DNA of 64,000 bases, from contig AP026545.1 in NCBI GenBank assembly GCA_026075535.2, positions 1,674,001 through 1,738,000 of the forward strand, written 5' to 3'. Both the position numbers and the translations under genes were made by a program. The notes beneath the pieces were generated by a model. It was not told the DNA's origin, made no database searches, and saw only the letters and a list, made by a program, of their open reading frames with translations. The DNA comes from Tricholoma matsutake (Eukaryota > Basidiomycota > Agaricomycetes > Agaricales > Tricholomataceae). Positions 32,347 to 43,442 of this stretch are shown here, one piece after another (position 1 is the first letter of the stretch; each line of letters starts with the position of its first letter).

Positions 32347-33344
32347 TGTCCACCCCAGCAGTCTCCACGCAGATCAAAATGGCTGCAATGAAGGCCCAAC
32401 ACGAACAGAGGGAGCAGGCACTGAGGGAGCAGATGGAAAGGGAGATGAAGGAGCTAGAGGAAGTGGTGAGGGAGGAGGAACACCAGGTGCAGGAGGAGCA
32501 AAAGGCAGCAGAGGAGGCTGCAATGGTTGAGGAGGCGCGCCAGGCAGAGGTGTGGAAAAATGAGGCAGTGGCTGCAAGAAGTGTGGAGAAGAAGCAGGCG
32601 GCTGTGGCTGCAGGTTTGGAAGATGAGGCCGAGGGGAGCAAGTCCCCTAAGAAAAAGAAAGTTGCCAAGTCAAAGGCACGAGTGGGGTCAGAGTCCAGTG
32701 TGGGTGCAGGCCACGTTGCCTTGCAAAAGGTGCATACTGGTTTCCTTTCTCAGTCTTCTCTTACTGACAAGTGGCCCAGATGCAAATATCAAAAGGTCTC
32801 GTGTTTCAAGATGGGTGCAAAGGGATGCATGTGGGACAATTGCACGCGCATCAAACATAAGTGTGAGGAGGTAGTGTGGGAGGGGCAGGAGGCCCCTGCA
32901 GCAAAGGAGGCAAGGCCTGTAGTGGGGATGATGGGCCTGGTGGAAAACAGCGGGGAGGTGGCGGAGCTGCTGTGGCAGCTGGTGAAAACAGTGAGGAAGG
33001 GGTTTGGAGAGGTGGCAATTGCAGTGCAGGAGTTGATGGGGGAGATCCAGGATGCTTTGGACCCAGAGTGGGTGGAGGAAGAAAGCACCGAGGAGGAGAG
33101 TGATGAGGGTGATGAAGAGGTGGAGTGAGCGGTGTGCGAGTCCCGGCAGGAAAGATGCGGGATCCACAAGTCCGGAGATGACTGGGCGGCCTTCCAGAGG
33201 TATCTGGAGAAAAGGCGGGCAGATGATGGGGAGGAGAGTGAGAGTGGAGGTGAGGAGGGTGAAGAGAAGGATGAGGGCGGAGAAGAGGGTGAAGTTGGGG
33301 AAGAGGGTGATGAAGATGGAGAGGAAGAAGCGGAGGTAGTGTAG
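32347..33344 (+). pseudogene. antisense ORF with coiled coil, zinc-cluster-like and acidic regions
   Basis: Between pol and the 3' LTR, but on the strand opposite to pol, an ORF starts MSTPAVSTQIKMAAMKAQHE. It runs through a Glu/Lys coiled coil, a basic signal (KSPKKKKVAKSKARV), a Cys-rich segment (CKYQKVSCF..GCMWDNCTRIKHKCE) and a helical region, into very acidic sequence. One TGA (33126-33128) is followed in the same frame by CESRQERCGIHKSGDDW..EEEAEVV, so the original protein was about 330 residues with CGA to TGA as a plausible cause. The Cys pattern recalls Zn2Cys6 DNA-binding clusters but is imperfect. Position and strand are unusual for gypsy elements. Function is unknown; nuclear/chromatin binding is inference. 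Confidence 0.6.
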
Positions 33345-33422
33345 GGATCTGGTCAGATCCAAACTTTTCAATGAATTTTGTTTCTGAGTTCAGACTGAGT
33401 GAATAAGTAACATGAATAGACT

Positions 33423-34892
33423 TTAAGCGGGTAATGGTCCAGGTTTTTGCGGGTAGCGGTTGTGAAAATCTGCAAGGAGTTCTTGGGCATGGTCGAGTTC
33501 TGTAGTGGGTAGCCAGGAGGTTTCCTCATCGGTTCCCTGGTAGCCTTCCCATTGGACGAGGTAGAGAATCTTGCATCGTCGTCTATTATCGACCTTGGAG
33601 TCAAGGATTTCGGCGATCTCATACTCGAGCTCATCATCGATAGTGATGGGAGGAGGTGGAGGTTGTATTCAATTTGGAATGGTGTTTGGGGAGTGTTTCT
33701 CTAGTTGAGAGACATGGAAGACAGGGTGGATGGCCCACATGTGGTCCGGGAGCCGCAGGGTGACTGAGTGAGTGCCCAGGTGGGCAATGATTTCAAAAGG
33801 ACCATGGTTCTTTTCGGAGAGTTTCTTGGAGGGATGGGTGGTGTGAATATTTTCCACAGTGACATAAGCGAAATCTCCAATGTTGAAGTCGGGTGTGGGT
33901 GCCTGATGTTTGTCCACAGGACCTTGATAACATTCTTGAGCAGCTGCAAGTTGTTTCTGAAGTTCCTGGTGAAGGTCGTCTAAATCAATGACAAACTCGC
34001 AGGCACACTGTGAAGCTAAGTTGCATTCGGGGAAGACGGAAATGTTCGGGTGATAGCCTTTGTTGGCAAAGAAAGGGGATATGCCTGTAGAGGCAGCAGG
34101 CGCATTGTTGTAGGCAAATTCACCTAAGGGAAGGAGGTGAGACCAGTCGTCTTGCTGATAGTTACAGAAGATCCAGAGGTACTGTTCCAAGGTCTGGTTA
34201 AGTTGTTCTGTCTGACCATCACCTTGTGGGTGATAACCAGAAGTGAAGTGGATCCGCATGTCAAGCACTTTTCTGAGGGAGCAGAAGAAATGGGAGACAA
34301 ACTCGGATCCCCGGTCGCAAGTGACGTGCAATGGAACACCATGCTTGGAGAAGATGTGGAGGATGAACAGGTTGGCTAGTTCTTGGGCTGTGATTTCATT
34401 GACAGTTGGGATGAAGATGCCTTGCTTGGTGAGGCAGTCAACGATGACCAGGATAGCGGTGTGCCCATCGGAGTCAGGTAGTTGTTCAATGAAGTCCATG
34501 GAGATGGAATTCCAAGGTTGTTCCAGAACCAGAAGTTGCTTTAGGAGCCCATAGGGCTTGTGTCGAGGCAATTTGGATCACTTGCAAGTCGTACAGGATT
34601 TGCAGAATTCCTGCACAAAGGTGCAGAGGTTTGGCCAGACATATTCCTGGCAGACAAGCTGCTGGGTTTTGTTTTGTCCAAAGTGGCAAGAGAGAATATG
34701 ATCATGTTTGTATTGGAGGACCTTGAGGCAGAGATCTGTGACATCCGGAACATAAATCCAGTCGAAGTGGCAGAGAAGACCTGCCTCGTCTATTGTCCAG
34801 TTGGGGTCGACAGGTGTTGGAAGATGTGCGGATGATAAGGGGTCAAGGGGTAGGGAGGTGCAGATGTTGTTGTGAAGTTTCTCAACATCCAT
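33423..34892 (-). pseudogene. pol: chromovirus integrase and chromodomain
   Basis: The N-terminal zinc-binding part reads H-D-H ..ILSCHFGQNKTQQL..CKSCTTCK (about 34700-34580). The catalytic core shows DFIEQLPDSDGHTAILVIVD (first Asp), HVTCDRGSEF (second Asp) and GYHPQGDGQTEQLNQTLEQY (Glu), so the D,D,E residues are present in a long open frame (34571-33669). After a frame break, the chromodomain follows: EYEIAEILDSKVDN, LYLVQWEGYQGTDEETSW and LADFHNRYP, stop at 33423. Integrase inserts the cDNA; chromodomains steer chromoviruses to methylated-histone chromatin. A stop separates the zinc-binding segment from the core. Confidence 0.88.
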
Positions 34893-34973
34893 GATTACTG
34901 CTTGTCGAAGGACAGGTGTGGCAAAATAGGTGGCTTGAAGGGAAGAGGTGAGCTGTTCTTGTGTGAATACAGG

Positions 34974-36240
34974 TCAAAAGTTGGTTGGGTTTATGGAGGT
35001 GAAGTCGCTATTTCCCCCTTTGTGGTAGACGTCCCAACATCTAGTGAGCACGTCTGGCTTGGCCCCTAATTTTCTGGGGCGGAATCTGATGACGAGATTG
35101 AACTGGGAAAGGTATTCAGACCAATGGCCCAGGTGGTGGGTGAGCAACTTGGTAGTGCTGAAGTACTCAAGATTTTTGTGGTTGGTCACCACATCAACCG
35201 GGTTTGCAGAACCCTCAAAGTACTGCTGCCAGTGTTTGAAGGCTTCAAAAATGGCCAAGAGTTCCTTATCATGGGTGTTGTAATTTAGTTCAGCAGGATT
35301 GAAAGAGCAGGAATGAAAAGTGACCAGATGGATTTCTCCATCCGCAGTGTAAACTGAAAGGATAGCCGCTAAGGCATAGTCGGAAGTGTCAGTTTTGAGT
35401 ACCATCTGTGAGTCAGGTACCCATTGCATTAAGACGGGGGCATGGGTGAATTCTTGTTTGAGCTTTTCTTTCAAAAGTGTTGTGGCATTTCTTGTTGAAG
35501 TCCCAGGGTGCGGATTTCCACGTCAAGCGGGTGAGTGGGATGACAATGTCTGAATAGCTGATAATGAAGCGGCGGTAAAAATTGCAAAAGCCTAAGAAGG
35601 ATTGGATGTCCTTAACTTTCCTAGGCTCGGGCCAGTTGAGAATGGTTTTGACTTTATCCTCGGACATCCACAGCCCATCCAGTGAAAGGATGAAACCCAA
35701 ATATTCAACGGTGTCTTTGTGGAACTCACATTTCTGTGGAGAGGCATAAAGTCCATTTTTCCAGAGATGGCAGAGGACTTCTTTGACGTGAGCCCCATGC
35801 TGGGACTTGTCATCTGAATAGATCAGGATGTCGTCGAGGTACACAATGACACAAACATCCAGCATGTTGCTGAAGATGTTGTTCATAAAGCGCTGGAAGG
35901 CTGCGGGTGCATTAGTGAGTCCAAAGGGAACCACCAACCACTCGAAGGATCCATAGTGGGTGCAGAAAGTAGTTTTCCATTTGTCACTGTCCACAATGTG
36001 GACCAGGTGGTAAGCGTGCCACAAGTCTATTTTGGTGAACAAGCGGGCTTTTCAGGGAGAGTCAAGGAGGTCAGAAATGAGAGGAAGGGGATAGCAGTCT
36101 TTCTTTGTAAGATGGTTGAGTCCTTGGTAGTCAACGCAAAGTTGTAGGCTACTGTCCTTCTTCTTAACAAAGAGAATTGGAGCACCATGCAGAGACTTAG
36201 AAGGGCGGATGAAACCTGAGTGGATGTTTTTGTCAATGAA
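34974..36240 (-). pseudogene. pol: chromovirus reverse transcriptase and RNase H
   Basis: RT begins around 36240 with [19 protein letters not shown] and [19 protein letters not shown] stop precedes FTKIDLWHAYHLVHI (a DLRxAYHLIRI variant), followed by WLVVPFGLTNAPAAFQRFMN, VIVYLDDILIYS (catalytic YLDD) and EYLGFILS..FLGFCNFYRRFI. After a frameshift near 35480 RNase H follows: LKTDTSDYALAAILS, THDKELLAIFEAF, VVTNHKNLEYF and RPRKLGAKPDVLTR. The two activities copy element RNA into DNA. Catalytic residues are intact but the chain is broken by a stop (about 36054) and the frameshift, so the copy is not autonomous. Confidence 0.9.
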
Positions 36241-36243
36241 GAC

Positions 36244-37056
36244 TCATAAGGCTTCTAATTCAGAGGGAGAGAGAGAATACATGCAGCCCGGGGGCGGAGG
36301 AGTGTTGTCTTCTGTCTCTATCTTGAGGCTGTAAGAACAGTGCGGAGGGAGGGTGTCTGCTTTAGTCTTATTAAAGACATCAGCGAATTCATGATACTCG
36401 GGCAGAATATCGGAAAGGTCAGATGAGTTAGCGGATTGGGCGGAGTGGGCAGATAACCCTTCTGGAGCAAAGGTCATCTGAAAAGCTACTGGCCCAGGAA
36501 GTTTGCTAGCATGCGCATAAGTGGCAGCCTTGATGAAAGAGATGTTGGGGGGTGTAAACTTGGGAGGAATGGTGGGTTCAGAAAGTGCGGAGGAGTTGAG
36601 GATTTCTACTGGAAGGTTTGGGGGCAAAGGTGACGTCAGGGGTGCTGGACCTCTATGATCTGCAGAGTGGAAAGCAAGTTGGCTTGAAGACCAGTCAATC
36701 AACAGATTGTATTGCTTCAGCCAGTTATGACTGAGTATGGCGGAACAGGAAGAGTCGAGCAAGGTTACATAGAATGACAAATTGAACACTTTACTGGCAG
36801 GAAAGGTGATTGGAAGTTTGACGACCTGAGTTATGGTGGAGTTGCAAGATCCATCAAAGAGTCATAAGCTGATTGGGTTAATGGATTCCATGCTGAGTTG
36901 GTTATTCAACACGAAAGAGGAGTCAAGGAAGCAATGGGAGGAGCCAGAGTTGATAAGGGTTCGGAAAGGGGTGGAAGAGTCAGGAAAGGTTAAAAGAATG
37001 GTTAGGGAGTCAGGGTCGGAAAGAGCAGACACGTTGAGACAAACATAGGCAGCCAA
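36244..37056 (-). pseudogene. pol: chromovirus aspartic protease region
   Basis: The frame reads TLINSGSSHCFLDSSFVLNN, where family members have DSGS; the catalytic Asp is Asn here (codon AAC). A stop follows ..SINPISL and the frame continues FNLSFYVTLLDSSCSAILSH with NWLKQYNLLIDWSSSQLAFH, the second half of a retropepsin. The linker before RT (LPEYHEFADVFNKTKADTLP) is typical of chromoviruses. The Asp-to-Asn change fits C-to-T decay on the other strand and would abolish proteolysis. Confidence 0.8.
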
Positions 37057-37079
37057 GTGGGTAAGGTCAATGCAACCCC

Positions 37080-38335
37080 CAGCCCCAATGGCTGTTTCCT
37101 GAGGGTTGCGGACTATTTTTCTGAGTCCGTGGATTTGGGAATCACAGCGGATGCGTGGGCTTTTGTGGCTTTAGATTTCGGGCAGTTTCCTGCTACATGC
37201 CCTTCTTCACCACAGTAGAGACAAAGTCTTTCCCTCATGCGACGTTGTCGTTCTTCCGCAGTAAGTTTGCCGTTCTTCCCCAATTTATCGGAGATGGATG
37301 ACTTGGAAGTGTTCTTTGTCATGGAAGACTGCTGGTTGGAGGAGTTACCCCGAGTGGAGTTCAAAGAGGATTGATTGGTAGACTGGGAGGAACTTTTGGG
37401 GGTGTCCTTCTTGACAGGGGTAGAAGAGTTTCTGGAATTCTTAGTTTTGAGTCGGGTTTCATCCTCCTGCATCCAGTAGATATTGTCGCAGTCCTGCACT
37501 TTCAAGTGCAGTTCTGCAAGGGTGTCAGGTTTACCACCCCAAAGGACTTCTATGCAAAGTCAGAGTGGAAGACCATGGAAATAGTGGTCATGGAGGGCTG
37601 CTCATTCCAGTTGACCCTAGAAGCTAACTCCCAGAAGTCAACGTTATACTTTGTAATGTGACCACCTTTTTTCATTGTTAAGTCAGAAAGGGCTTTTTCC
37701 GCATCCCCGACTGGGTTGTGTGGGCCGAAGTTGCTCTCTAGCTTGGCAAGGAAAGCTTCATAATCCCACATCCAGTGTGCAGAATCAGTTGGGTCATTAA
37801 GACCAGGTTCAAACCAACTGAGAGCTGATCCCATGAGATAAGAAAGGATAAATATGATCTTTTTCTCATCAGAAGAAAATATGTGCGGACGGTCGCAGAA
37901 ATGAAGATTACATGAGACTAGGAAGTCTCTAAGTTTCTTTGGGTTGGAGCCATCAAAGGTGTCGGGGTCGCAAACTTTGATTGTCTCAGTCTTGGGTGCG
38001 TTGTTTTGTCAGAGGGTGCGGATACTCTCTGAGAGGTTGTAAAGAACATCTATGAACCTATCCCCTGGATCAGGGTTTCCCCCTGTGGGAGGTTGATCAT
38101 CAGGATCATTTGGATTGGGGTCACCCCCAGGGCTGTCAGGACCACTAGGGTCATTGGGTCCACCGGGAGGTCCATCCTCTAGACCATGATCTTCCAACCC
38201 ATAGGGTTCAGGCTGGTTGATGCCCCCTACATACTCAAGGGGAGTCATGGGTTGGGGTTCTTCCAGATTCATGGGAGGTTGTTGGGCTTGAGTAGACATG
38301 AGGCTTGTGCTGATCGATGGGGCTCTGGAGCCCAT
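37080..38335 (-). pseudogene. gag: chromovirus gag
   Basis: The N-terminus is rich in Pro/Gly/Asp (about 38299-38010). A retrotransposon-gag domain follows (VCDPDTFDGSNPKKLRDFLV; EKKIIFILSYLMGSALSWFE; ALSDLTMKKGGHITKYNVDF), then a Ser/Thr/Asn-rich spacer and one zinc knuckle [15 protein letters not shown] (CCHC). Gag forms the particle and the knuckle binds element RNA. At least one stop (about 38008) and a frameshift near 37550 interrupt it. The start is probably the Met of MSTQAQQPPMNLEEP. Confidence 0.82.
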
Positions 38336-38517
38336 TTGTCAGAAAATGTTGGAAGGTCTGGAAGATACTCCGAATGTTGTGGTGGGTTGTGGGCTAGGAA
38401 GTGTGGATCACTGAATTGCAGAGATCCCTGGAATGGTAACGATGTGCTGAGAGTTTCTGGTTGTGCACTGGCAAGTTTCAGTTGGGGTCATAGGAGGAGA
38501 AGAGATGAGTGAAGTGT

Positions 38518-38531
38518 GAGTTTGTATATAC
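38518..38531 (-). promoter_or_regulatory. putative self-priming primer-binding site
   Basis: Directly inside the 5' LTR the minus strand reads GTATATACAAACTCAC instead of a tRNA complement. Its ATATACAAACT is the exact 11-nt complement of AGTTTGTATAT in the LTR (minus strand, 38899-38910). In Tf1/sushi elements the transcript 5' end folds back to prime; the same geometry is seen here. Confidence 0.6.
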
Positions 38532-39215
38532 TGTTAAGAACTGATCCTAGAGGGCTCGTTGGAATCTGATTGGACACTGCAGGTGATAATAGTGGGGGTT
38601 GTTGGGTTGATGCAGATTCTGTGGGAGGGGAAACAGAAAGGACTTGGCTTCAGCTTGTAAGAAGCTGCGCCCTTCACCTCATCTGGTGTCCTAATTTCAA
38701 GTTGAAGGTCTGGAGGTAGGAGTGGGAAAGTGCGGGTAAACACAGGGAGGAGTATGGGGGGACTTAGGTTAAGTTCAGATGAGACTAGAAATTCAGAGGG
38801 AGACTAGAGGTCGAGTTGAATCGAGTTCAGACTCTTAGAGGACAGAGGTAGGAGTAGAATGAGATTTAGATTGACGAGTTAAAGTCGAGTCTATGTGGAT
38901 ATACAAACTGAGGAATACAAGGTGAATCTAATCAAACTTAAATACTAGAGTCCGGAATAAAAGTGGGACAGAAACGTGAAGATAAATTACCTAGCGGAGG
39001 CCGCACAGGAATCCGTAGTCGAATTTGCAAAACTAGATGGCAGCCTTGGGAAGGCAGCCATGGGTGCTGTACAAGGCGGCCTGGTGCACAGCAGTGTGGG
39101 CAGTGCAAGGCAGCTGGGAACAAAATTGGAAGGAGTAGACAAATGTCAGGTTAGATGTGTGGGAAAGAGTCGGATGGAATGCAGGTTCCGATCGGGCGAG
39201 GAATGGTTCCTGACA
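38532..39215 (-). repeat. chromovirus 5' LTR
   Basis: 684 bp, TGTTAAGAAC..TTCCTGACA on the plus strand. Colinear with the LTR at 31503-32210 except for one indel and scattered, mostly C/T and G/A, changes. Confidence 0.9.
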
Positions 39216-39561
39216 GTGATGAACCACAATGCCCAAGTGAGCATCATTCCTCCATCCCACAGTATGATCTCTGTCGTCCTCTCGACCCATTCTCCTTTTG
39301 CCAAACTTGGGTGAAAGGCCTCGTCCTCAGTTGTCTCTCCTCAAGCCTCTTGGTTCGAGTTCTTGTTCCCTTAGTCTTTGCATTGTGGCTCGAGATTCCT
39401 CTCTCGTCGCCTCAAGCCTTGCAGTTTGAGTCCTTGTCCTCTCTCCCTATTCCTAATGTTGTCGTCCTCCCTCCCCCTTAGAGACCTGTTGGTCTCCTGG
39501 TTGCTGTCATCCATGGGATTGTTGCTGAGGAAAGAATCTCCCCCCATGAGTAGGATGGGAG
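39216..39561 (-). pseudogene. upstream piece of the short-LTR element's gag-like region
   Basis: Arg/Glu-rich frames on the minus strand (MQRLREQELEPRGLRRDN; MGREDDRDHTVGWRND) would run straight into the Cys/His segment at 31500 if the chromovirus were removed. Too short and broken to name. Confidence 0.3.
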
Positions 39562-39927
39562 TGTAAGGGGACTAGGGGGGTGCCCTGTGTGTTTTTCCTA
39601 TTTTTTATGTTCGTCCTATATTTTTCCCCACCTCATTTCCTTCTATTCTTCATTTTCTATGATTTTTCCGGATTTTATTACTAATTTTCCCTTGCTATCA
39701 TGTTTGTACATGTTGACACTTTTATATTTAGAGGCGGAGTACCCCTTCCGACACATACCCCTTGGTATGATATCATTTGGTGGCCTTGATCCGCCTATCT
39801 CCGCCTTTTTCTATTTTTAGGTTATATTTGATTTTTGCAGTTTTCACATATACTGGGCACTGGCAAAGGGATCTTTAGAGTTTTCTCTTCGGATTTCCCT
39901 TTGCTAGAGGCTTAGGTTGCCCTTATA
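39562..39927. mobile_element. solo LTR with 5-bp TSD (family TGTAAGGG)
   Basis: Starts TGTAAGGGG, ends GGTTGCCCTTATA (TA replacing terminal CA by a C-to-T change), and is flanked by perfect GGGAG duplications (39557-39561, 39928-39932). Related to the solo LTR at 1611-2225. Confidence 0.8.
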
Positions 39928-40051
39928 GGGAGGCTGAAGAAAAAAAAATAATTCAATCTCTGCCTGTTGTACTGTACAGGATTGGAGTACCAAACTTCCA
40001 CATCACGTGATGACTCGCATGTCAGGCTTCTCAAAGTCCTCTTCTGTCCCA

Positions 40052-40845
40052 TCACTTACCCACCCGAGCACGTGCAGCTGCGTGCTTGGGCAGATCCATC
40101 CAGTCCTTGGCACTGATGAGGGCCAAGTATCCATCCAAGGCTGCGAGTTCATTGCAGATGCTCAAGGGCTCCCAGGTTGATTCACCCAGACTCCACTTCA
40201 CCAGCAATTCCAGAGCATGACCCTTCCATCAATGGGATGTGATTTCCTCAATGTACCATTTGGTGTCGTCAGGGGCACCGAAGTCATAAGGGTCTGGACT
40301 ACGCCGGTTGGGAAACACGGCGTCATCATTGCCATGGTAGGGGTGTAATAGGCTCACATGGAACCAGTTATGCACCCATCTCCTTTGTAACTCATCAGGA
40401 GGTTCCAAGTCATAGTTGGACTTATTGGGCATGCAGAGTAGGACCTTATAAGGCCCTATGAACTTGGGTAGCAGTTTGCTGGCGCATCCTTTTGGCAACC
40501 TAAGGTTCTTGGTGGACAAGTACACCAAATCCCCTGGGTTGATCTTAGGCTCCTCTCGCCTACACTGATTGGCGTAGTGTCATTGGAACACTTGTTCTGC
40601 GATAATATGTACTATCATGAGCCATTGCCATGTTATGAAGCACATCCATGGCGAACATTTGTATGCCTGGAGGGATTCGTTCAGGCAATGGCAGTTCTCT
40701 CATCATCCAGGGAAGAAACCCGTAGTTGATTTCAAAAGGAGCCATTCCAGTGGCACGATTAATGGTTGAGTTAATTGTGAACTTCACCAAGGCCAGAAAC
40801 TTGACCCAGTCTTTCTGGCCAGAGGCCATGAAGGTTTGTAGGATC
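40052..40845 (-). pseudogene. pol: second gypsy element: integrase C-terminus plus chromodomain
   Basis: The minus strand gives WVKFLALVKFTINSTINRAT, GMAPFEINYGFLP (end of the integrase core) and VYLSTKNLRLPKGCASKLLP. It continues with KFIGPYKVL, WFHVSLLHPYHGNDD and a chromodomain-like WYIEEITSH..LELLVKWSLGESTWEP, stop at 40052. One stop lies near 40580. Upstream pol and gag are missing beyond 40845, so this is a 3' remnant of a different gypsy family from the complete one. It may have been the pol end of the short-LTR element, since both run in the same direction, but the link is inference. Confidence 0.8.
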
Positions 40846-40861
40846 TGGGCAATGGAGCCTC

Positions 40862-40902
40862 CGATGTCAGGGAGTCTGATGTCAGGGAGTCCGATGTCAC
40901 GG
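40862..40902. repeat. 15-bp tandem repeat x2.7
   Basis: CGATGTCAGGGAGTC repeated with single-base changes at the truncation edge of the gypsy remnant. Confidence 0.7.
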
Positions 40903-41933
40903 AATGCTGCGGCACAGTATGTCGGTCAACAGCAGTCAGATTGGGGAGTGGGTCTCCATTGGAGTGAGTTGTTTTGAGTCAAAAAGGAAAAATGAAATAC
41001 CCGACCTTGCCAGCATATGTCTGGTCATCGTGGGTTACGATAATGAAAATCGTAACAAGCATCATCTGATCTATCTTCCAGTACTTTACACTCTCCCCTC
41101 CCAATCTGAGCAGACTCTGCTCAGACACACTCAGACACTCGGACTGCACTTGGACTTTGCTTGGACTTTGCTTGGACAACATCAATTGTGCATTTATTTA
41201 CACCTTTAAAGTACTGTCCAAGTAAAGTCTGAGTTCCAGACTTAGAGAAATTCTTATAAGTCTCACAAAATGATGTGTGCACAGCAAGAATTGAGCCAAC
41301 AGACTTCTGGACTAGCAATCATATGATGACCAAATGTGCACACTCTACCACTTAAGCCAAGTAGTCATTTAAATTTACATACATTATATCTATTTATTAC
41401 TAAAATCTAATTTTATATATATCATGAGTAGATTATTAGATTGACCCCCTCACATCTGTGCGAGGGGTACAACCTAGTTAATAAGTAGAATACTAGGCCC
41501 TCCCCTCACAAGCTCAAGAGGAGGGGGCCGTAACTATCAATTATAAAAATAAATTAAAAACACCCACCATGAGCAGTTGCTCATGGCGGCATTCATCTCT
41601 CCCTGGGTCATCCCCTGGCTGTCTCACTCTCCTGTCCCCATTCTTCTACCCCCCGAACCACCCCACAAGCAGATGCTCATAGGTGTGGGGCGGGTGTGGG
41701 ATGCAGCCATTGTCATCATTGTCCCTGTTTTTGTGCCCCTCCCTGCTGCCATTCCTCTCATTGTTGTCATGCCCCTGTCCTCCCCTGTTGTACCTCACCT
41801 TGCTGCTCGCCATTTCCACCCAGCGAGCAGTTGCTTGCAGCCACAGTTGGGGGTGCTGTGGCAGTTGGCAGCCATCTCGTTGTCCCTCATCGTCTCTCGT
41901 CCTCCTTGCATTGTCATCCCTTCATCCCCTCTA

Positions 41934-43442
41934 GTGTTTGAAGGTCTGGCTCAGTCTGGTTTTTTTTCCATTTTAGGATGGAACTGGAACCAGAACTGGT
42001 CCAATTACATTCAAAAGTTAAATAAAACTGGACTGAACTGCATGTAGTTGGTTCACTGCAGTTTGGTCCAGCTCAACCACAACCAGTTGTTGACTGACTC
42101 GCATCAGTCTAAACTGATGTTATCTACACAATTATATACATACTAATAATATTCTAGAGTAAAATAATGCCCCTTGCAGGCAGGAGCCTGCAAGTGGGCA
42201 CATAGATAATAAAAAGAACTAAGAAAACCCACCACCTCACAGGATATGTGAGGAGGGGGAGTCAGCTATCAAAAGAAAGAAAAAAACGTCCCGCATTTGG
42301 AGCGAGAGGGGTTGGCATCATTGTCAGGTGTCAGTGGTGTTGGCGTCCAGCATTGGCATTGGCATCTGGTGTTGGCGTTATCGTCCAGCATTGGTTGGTG
42401 ACACCAGCCGCTGCCATGTTGTCATCATCATTGGTGATGTGGCAGCAGCGCCACATCATCATATTCATTGTTGTTGTTGTTGTATTCATTGTTGTCATTG
42501 TTGTTGATGTTCATGGTAGGCAGTAGGGACATGGCACCACCACCACATTGACAAGGCCCGTTAACCACCCTGCAAGCAGGGGCTCGCAGTGGTGGGCATG
42601 GCATCTTGGTATGGTCTCATTAACATTGTTATAACATAATTAGAACCTAGAAAAAAAAAGAAAAGATGAGTTAATTGAAAATGAACATTAAATGAACATT
42701 ACCTGGGGCACAAACAACATCTGTCGTTGTTTGTGCCCAATGTGTTTTGTTGGTGGCATTGTGGGCGTGGCGTCTTGGTGTGGTCTCGTTAACGTTGCTA
42801 TAGCATAATTAGAACCTGGAAAAGAAAAGAAAAGATGAGTTAATTGTAAAAGAACATTAAATGAACATTACCTGGGTACAAACGACATCTGTCATCATTT
42901 GTGCCTGATGTGTTTTGTTGGCGGCTTTTGGTGGTGCTATCTGATGTGGGGGATGTGGGTGTAGTGGCAGGTGTTGACAGACTGGTGGTGGTGGTGGAAA
43001 GGCAGAGGAGGGGGGTCAAGGATGGTGGTGGTGGTTGTTGATGATGTATGCAGTGTGGAAGCTGTGAGAATAGTGAACCAAGTGGCACCACTTTCTTTTG
43101 GGTGCACAAACATGACTAAATGGTCCATGCCCAGCCTCAGGGTATATAAACCCTTGCTTTTTCATGCTTCTTTCCCTTGGGTCCACCCAATTACAATATT
43201 ATTTTAGTTATTATATCATTTGATTATAATTAAATTACATCTACTTACATAGAGTATACTAAGTAGACTGAGGTTGGTTAGAACCAGTTTTAATCAGTTT
43301 CAAATAATTATTTGATTCAACGCAACTGCAACTGCTAGACTCACAGAACAAGGGCAACCGCAACCAGAAAAAGACCAAACCACAGTTCAGTTTGGTCCGG
43401 TTTCAGTTTTTTTCCAGTTCGATGAACCAGACTTTTAAACAC
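41934..43442. mobile_element. MITE family B copy with internal insertion, 1509 bp
   Basis: GTGTTTGAAGGTCTGG at the left and CCAGACTTTTAAACAC at the right, flanked by TA (41932-41933, 43443-43444), match the copy at 25618-26449. About 1.1 kb in the middle (about 42130-43260) is palindrome-rich sequence absent from the other copy, with two diverged 170-bp copies of a hairpin-intron module (42600-42800, 42770-42930). Confidence 0.7.

Larger units (their letters stand above)
31503..39215 (-). mobile_element. Ty3/gypsy chromovirus, full length, 7.7 kb
   Basis: Two LTRs in the same orientation (31503-32210 and 38532-39215) bound gag, protease, RT, RNase H, integrase and chromodomain, all read on the minus strand. 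The flanking bases ATGAT / GTGAT agree at 4 of 5 positions, consistent with a 5-bp duplication that has mutated. Domain order with the chromodomain last places it in the chromoviruses. The PBS region suggests self-priming like Tf1/sushi. The LTRs differ at many C/T positions and by one indel of roughly 25-30 bp, so the insertion is not recent. It lies inside the short-LTR element. Confidence 0.9.
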
